In this document: positions 60,298 through 64,000 of the stretch, in pieces
Layout of the letters: every line of letters begins with the position of its first letter
Position numbering within the stretch: position 1 is the first letter of the stretch
DNA from: Saccharicrinis fermentans DSM 9555 = JCM 21142
Lineage (GTDB): Bacteria; Bacteroidota; Bacteroidia; Bacteroidales; Marinilabiliaceae
Length of the DNA stretch: 64,000 nucleotides
Reading direction: 5' to 3'
Assembly (NCBI RefSeq): GCF_000517085.1
Contig: NZ_KI912107.1
Span: forward strand, 442,425 to 506,424
The notes under the pieces: generated by a model
The model's input: only the letters and a program-made list of their open reading frames with translations
The model's database searches: none
What the model was told of the DNA's origin: nothing
Translations under genes and position numbers: made by a program

Positions 60298-60664
60298 GTT
60301 TTGTATATGGAAGTGCGGTTCTGAGATGATATTTAACCTTTCTTAATAAATGAGTAAGCTCCCTTTGGGGGCGTCACAAAATCTGATAAACTAAAACTAC
60401 ATTTAGATTATAAAATTTTGATCGATTTTAGAGTCGCTGTTTTTGATGTGATTTGTGTGGCTCTTTTTTGTAAGTGGTGATTGTGAGCTTGTTGTGATTT
60501 CTTGTTGTTGTTTGTTTTATATGTCATCTTTTCGGAATAGAGATATTTCTTAGTCTTTTGTTAATAACTAGGAGCCTTGGAGTGTAACAAAATTCGATAA
60601 AAAGAGGTACACATGTGAGATCGGTTTCTTGTGTTAATTCTTTTATATGTTATACTAGGTTGAG
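60298..60664. other. Intergenic region before the cyclase gene
   Basis: About 370 bp of T-rich sequence on the plus strand. No gene, RNA or repeat recognised; it should contain the cyclase promoter. Confidence 0.5.
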
Positions 60665-61780
60665 ATGTTTCTAAAGGAAAAATTAAAAATATGGTTTTCT
60701 CAAATCTTTAAGTCTTTTAGATATCATCTCATATATTGGAATCTAGCACTTTTTTTCTTCCTGTTCTTAACTGATGATCAGTCGGTTTTTATCAATTACT
60801 TTGGATTGTTGACAAAGGAGTCGTTGTATGCCAATGTGGTGTTTGCCAGTGTCATTATTACTGCTCTTTTTTCCTTTTTAGATATGTTCTTTTCTGATCG
60901 TATCATGAGATTTTCGCCAGTGCGTACGTTGGGCTTTTTACGTTCCTTGTTGTATTTAGCTTTAGCTTTTGGTTTGTTGTATCTGGCAGAAAATAAGAAA
61001 TTGGATTTGCGGACTGTATTGGATTATTCCGTCTTTATTGAGCACATGCCTGATTTTGAGTTAAGGCATATCCGTTTTTTGGTATATTTTTATTTCGCTT
61101 GTATAGCCAATAGTACTTTTAAGGAGATGTACCGGAAGATAGGGGTGGGGAACTTTTTAAATTGGTTTTTTGGTCGTTTAGATAAACCGAGGGAAGAAAA
61201 AAAAATATTCATGTTTATTGATATGAAAGCATCTACTGCTAAGGCAGAGCTGTTGGGGCATGAGAAATTTAGTCGCTTGGTGCAAGATGTCTTTAATGAT
61301 ATGTCTGTGCTTTATAATTATCATGGTGAAATTTATAATTATTTGGGCGATGGTGCTGTTGTTACCTGGGATGAAAATAAAGGCTTGCGAAATAATAATT
61401 GTATCAGATCTTTTTTTGCCTTTTTAAGAGTTATTGAGCGGCGTTCTCGTTATTATCGATGGCGCTATGGCTTTGTGCCAGAGTTTAAGGCTGGCTTGCA
61501 TATTGGAAAGGTCATGGTGTTGCAGGTAGGTAGTATTCGTCGCGATATTTCGTATAATGGAGATACGATTAATACGGCTGCGCGAATCGAATCGCAGTGT
61601 AATGAGCTGAAGAAAAATCTGCTGATCTCAGGTGTCTTATATGAGGCCTTTGATGAAAAAGATAGTTTTATTTTTAAGCAGTTGGATTCCTTGCATCTTA
61701 AAGGAAAAAGGCGACCGCTACCAGTGTACTCTGTTCAACTTAAGAAAACCAAAAGAAGGCGAAAGAAAAAGACGGTTTAG
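60665..61780 (+). CDS. Membrane-anchored class III adenylate/guanylate cyclase
   Basis: 371 residues. Four hydrophobic helices occupy about residues 20-165 (LIYWNLALFFFLFLT, VVFASVIITALFSFLDMFF, LYLALAFGLLYLAE, HIRFLVYFYFACIA). The class III cyclase domain spans about 178-345: metal-binding Asp in FMFIDMKASTAKAELLG, the second Asp in YNYLGDGAVVTWDENKG, AGLHIGKVMVLQVG, and SYNGDTINTAARIESQC with the transition-state Asn/Arg helix. Substrate (ATP or GTP) cannot be fixed from sequence alone. A basic C-terminus (KKTKRRRKKK) ends the protein. Monocistronic by appearance. Confidence 0.88.
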   Translation: MFLKEKLKIWFSQIFKSFRYHLIYWNLALFFFLFLTDDQSVFINYFGLLTKESLYANVVFASVIITALFSFLDMFFSDRIMRFSPVRTLGFLRSLLYLALAFGLLYLAENKKLDLRTVLDYSVFIEHMPDFELRHIRFLVYFYFACIANSTFKEMYRKIGVGNFLNWFFGRLDKPREEKKIFMFIDMKASTAKAELLGHEKFSRLVQDVFNDMSVLYNYHGEIYNYLGDGAVVTWDENKGLRNNNCIRSFFAFLRVIERRSRYYRWRYGFVPEFKAGLHIGKVMVLQVGSIRRDISYNGDTINTAARIESQCNELKKNLLISGVLYEAFDEKDSFIFKQLDSLHLKGKRRPLPVYSVQLKKTKRRRKKKTV

Positions 61781-62394
61781 GGATATTGTCGAAGTTCACG
61801 ATCAAGGTATGGTGTGTTTTTGTAATGTCTGGAGTACTCAAGCTTCAGTAATCGTTTTCTTACAGCCACTATTTAGTAAATATACAAGATTGCAATTGCA
61901 TAAAACTGACATCCGATAAAAAAAGTAATTTCTATTTTAACACCACACTACCAGTTAATAGATAGCAGGGTTGATCGTAACAAATGCCGATACTGGCGTT
62001 GGAGAGAAGCGTTGAACCCGGAAAATACATTGGAAAATTCATTATACCTTTAAGTGGCTTTGAGGCCATGTTGATCACTTGTGTTTAACATCTATTTAAA
62101 AATAAATGTTAAAATATTTGCAGGTATCATAAATAATATGGTATATTTGATCTAATAAACGTAAAAAGAACGTTTAAAGATTGAATCAATCTTATTGAAT
62201 CTTTAGTTTATGCATAAAATAAGGGAATTGTTTTATATACAAGGAATACGTTTAATTTAGTCGAGTCCCAGATGACTGTTAAAAATAAATATAATCATAT
62301 GAAACTGGCATGGCTAGTGCAAAAAAAAATAGGGCGCCCAGGTGGATGATTGACATTTGTACTGGTTAATGAAGTTTCGTTAATTTTTAATCTT
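61781..62394. other. Intergenic region with repeat remnants and a broken gene start
   Basis: About 610 bp. It holds the short dispersed repeat around CGTTTTCTTACAGCCACTAT (about 61853), a diverged piece of the backbone repeat (about 61955-62050), and a third, degenerate copy of the conserved leader (62261-62298). That leader is followed by a 16-codon frame at 62299-62349 (MKLAWLVQKKIGRPGG). The short frame has the ATG position of the leader's other target genes and may be the stub of a lost gene. Confidence 0.5.
62261..62298 (+). promoter_or_regulatory. Degenerate third copy of the PII-type leader
   Basis: TCGAGTCCCAGATGACTGTT, then AAAAATAAATATAATCAT, directly before ATG 62299. It aligns with the last 40 bp of the leaders at 56051-56090 and 62445-62484 (GCGAGTT, TGAC, A/T-rich end), two bases shorter. 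The 5' half of the element is not recognisable here. Confidence 0.45.
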
Positions 62395-62484
62395 ATGAAA
62401 CGAGCCATGAGAGTGATCTCTCACACAGGTGAATGATTATCATGGCGAGTTCCATATGACCATTAAGAAACAAATTATAAACAT
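62395..62484 (+). promoter_or_regulatory. Conserved leader upstream of the outer-membrane protein gene
   Basis: 90 bp matching 56001-56090 in sequence, length and distance to the start codon. Here it contains two clean small hairpins, TGAGAG/CTCTCA with a TGAT loop and ATGG/CCAT around CGAGTT. Shared use with the PII gene points to joint control. Confidence 0.65.
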
Positions 62485-63321
62485 ATGAAAATAGCTAATT
62501 GGAAGAATGAGAAAGGGAGTTTTGAATCGAAAAGACTTTTTTTGAACTCAATGCTTAAAAGGGCGTGGTATCTTAGAGCGATGGTCTTGTGGGTAGTTGT
62601 TGCTTGTAGTAGTTCTTTGGTTGCGCAGCAAGAGCAAGATCAATACCGTCTTGTGAACGGACATTTAAGTTTACGAAATATGCATATGTGGCGTGGTTTT
62701 GTGGTTACTCCTGGAGTAATGACATCAACCGCATTGGAATATAATAACAGAAATGGTAAATTAACGCTTGGATTGTGGGGTGGAGCAAGTTTTGATGGTA
62801 GTTATAAGGAATTTTCTTACTATGGGGTGTATCGTTTTTCTGATAACTTTTATGTTGAAGTTGTAAGTCATAATAATTATTCCAATCAGGATGAGTCTGA
62901 AATAGATATGTTTAGTTACGACAAGGATGTTTCGCCTAATTTTGTGGATATAGCTTTGGGGTATACTATTTCGGAAGACCTTCCTTTGAAATTGTTTTGG
63001 GCTACCATATTGGGGGGACAGGATCAGGATTACGAAGTGAAAGAGGGTGGTGAGAAAATAAATTCTTACTCTAATTATTTGGAGGCAAAATACAGAGTGT
63101 ATGATAAGGATGGTTACCAACTTAGTGTTTTTGCTGGTGGGGCTTTTTCCTTTTCAACTGATAAAACTTATTACTCCGAAAATGCTAATTTTGTTAATGT
63201 AGGACTGACTTTAAATAAGCATGTGGAGTTATTCAATAAAGAGATACCTGTTAATTTCAGTGGTATATGGAATCCAGAAAGTGGCAAGGGTGTTTTGCAG
63301 ATCGATGTTGTTTTATTTTAG
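62485..63321 (+). CDS. Outer-membrane protein, putative beta-barrel
   Basis: 278 residues. A long N-terminal extension with hydrophobic segment MVLWVVVACSSSLVAQ (about 33-48) acts as signal peptide. The remainder has alternating strands ending in aromatic residues (FSYYGVYRFSDNFYVEVVSH, SYSNYLEAKYRVYDKDGYQL, LQIDVVLF with terminal Phe), typical of a small beta-barrel. I do not recognise a named family. The start is supported by the leader element 41 bp upstream, shared with the PII gene, so a role in nitrogen-source uptake or response is plausible. Confidence 0.65.
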   Translation: MKIANWKNEKGSFESKRLFLNSMLKRAWYLRAMVLWVVVACSSSLVAQQEQDQYRLVNGHLSLRNMHMWRGFVVTPGVMTSTALEYNNRNGKLTLGLWGGASFDGSYKEFSYYGVYRFSDNFYVEVVSHNNYSNQDESEIDMFSYDKDVSPNFVDIALGYTISEDLPLKLFWATILGGQDQDYEVKEGGEKINSYSNYLEAKYRVYDKDGYQLSVFAGGAFSFSTDKTYYSENANFVNVGLTLNKHVELFNKEIPVNFSGIWNPESGKGVLQIDVVLF

Positions 63322-63395
63322 GTGTAGGAACTTTTTGCGTGTTTGTAATTGTTGCGCATGACCTCGTTTGTTAGGTGCTTGGGATTTGTGTTTTG

Positions 63396-64000
63396 TTAAT
63401 GAGACGAATTGATATTTCTTAGACATTTTTTTACTGTTTGTTTTCGCAATGCCTCAATGGCTTTTAGGTATTCGTCTACGAATATCTTTTCGTTGATTAA
63501 ATCTTTAAATACGGGTTCTATTTCCAAAAAACGAATGGGTGATTGGTGAGATAAAGCGGCTGTACGAATGAGTATGTCGCTAAGCTCATCGCTTATTTCG
63601 TAGTTATTTCCATTTTCATCCATTCCGTCGTTGTATTTGCACCAGGCAGCAATGATAAATGCTCCCAAACGAATATGCTTGTTGCTTTTTAGTTGATCTT
63701 GTATGGTAGGTAAAATAAATAGCGGGATTTTCGCAGAGCTTTCTTTGCAAATCCGGGTAAGGCTATCCTTGATATGGGAGTTTTGAAAACGTGCAATAAT
63801 ATTTTGTTTGTAGTTATTAATGTCGGTTTTTTTTGTTTTGTCTAGTGTGGGGCTAACTTCTTCTTGCATAAAATGTTCTACAAATGTCATTAAGTCATTG
63901 TCGCAAGCAGCTTCGTCTACTGTATGATAACCCAATAGGGTGCCTACGATTCCTAAGATGCTGTGACCGGCATTGAGTAGCCGTAATTTCATATTCTCGT
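63396..64000 (-). CDS. Mannitol dehydrogenase-family protein, C-terminal part
   Basis: Partial gene running off the right edge; the frame continues upstream of the ATG at 63992 (ENMKLRLLNAGHS), so that ATG is internal. The visible 200 residues match the C-terminal domain of the mannitol dehydrogenase / fructuronate-tagaturonate reductase family: KLRLLNAGHSILGIVGTLLG with the catalytic Lys and the N-x-x-H element, the segment YHTVDEAACDNDLMTFVEHF, EEVSPTL, and later IRLGAFIIAAWCKYNDG. The substrate cannot be decided without the N-terminal half. Confidence 0.82.
   Translation of the reverse strand, partial: ENMKLRLLNAGHSILGIVGTLLGYHTVDEAACDNDLMTFVEHFMQEEVSPTLDKTKKTDINNYKQNIIARFQNSHIKDSLTRICKESSAKIPLFILPTIQDQLKSNKHIRLGAFIIAAWCKYNDGMDENGNNYEISDELSDILIRTAALSHQSPIRFLEIEPVFKDLINEKIFVDEYLKAIEALRKQTVKKCLRNINSSH

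Overview
The window looks like a chromosomal segment of a low-GC member of the Bacteroidota, probably a marine or anaerobic Bacteroidales/Marinilabiliales-type organism. The basis is several promoters of the Bacteroidota type (TTTG, 19-20 bp, TAnnTTTG), DUF4248 genes, a Bacteroidota-type lanthipeptide leader, CarboxypepD_reg and outer-membrane-barrel proteins, IS families common in this phylum, and an amtB/PII/htpG backbone. This placement is inference from gene content.

Bases 1 to about 50,750 form an accessory island riddled with insertion sequences, with a tyrosine integrase at its right edge (49375-50580, minus). It contains: three copies of one IS66 element (1-1071, 24802-27191, 41344-43986) and one and a fraction of a second (19128-21561, 27192-27559); two copies of an IS701-type element (1532-3055 broken, 47808-49329 intact); one IS1634-type element (6600-8737); and one ISNCY-like element (about 16927-18783). 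Between them lie three functional blocks.

Block A (3.9-19.1 kb) is a restriction/defence operon: Mrr-type endonuclease; WYL regulator; a DNA adenine methyltransferase fused to a target-recognition region and a histidine-kinase-like ATPase domain, split by the IS1634 element; a receiver-domain protein with a C-terminal OB/cold-shock-like tail; HsdM; a metallophosphoesterase; an AbiE-like toxin-antitoxin pair with its own promoter; and an HsdS fused at its N-terminus to a GIY-YIG nuclease and broken by two ISs. No hsdR is present.

Block B (28.2-41.3 kb) holds a second defence cluster: XRE regulator, zinc-ribbon protein, small unknown proteins, a large MmeI-like methyltransferase (two 1-base frameshifts), an SF2 helicase and a T5orf172/GIY-YIG nuclease, followed by a Gabija pair (GajA OLD ATPase/TOPRIM and GajB UvrD-like helicase) and two small genes, the last cut by IS66.

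Block C is a dismembered lanthipeptide cluster. An outer-membrane barrel gene plus a leader peptide ending at Gly-Gly lie at 22.3-24.8 kb. A full LanA-like precursor, an erythromycin-esterase-like lipoprotein and a frameshifted, truncated LanC lie at 44.1-47.8 kb. The two precursor genes share the same upstream sequence although 19 kb of IS and defence DNA now separates them.

From about 51 kb to the end the sequence looks like host backbone: tRNA-Ser(UGA), a membrane histidine kinase with a single-domain response regulator, amtB, a PII protein, htpG, a class III nucleotidyl cyclase, an outer-membrane protein and the end of a mannitol-dehydrogenase-family gene. Two non-coding features stand out. 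One is a roughly 400-bp tandem repeat array with a nested long palindrome between the PII gene and htpG. The other is a conserved leader of about 90 bp immediately upstream of both the PII gene and the outer-membrane protein gene, with a degenerate third copy.

The most novel candidate system is the methyltransferase-kinase fusion with its receiver-domain partner: a restriction-modification operon carrying what looks like its own two-component phosphorelay.
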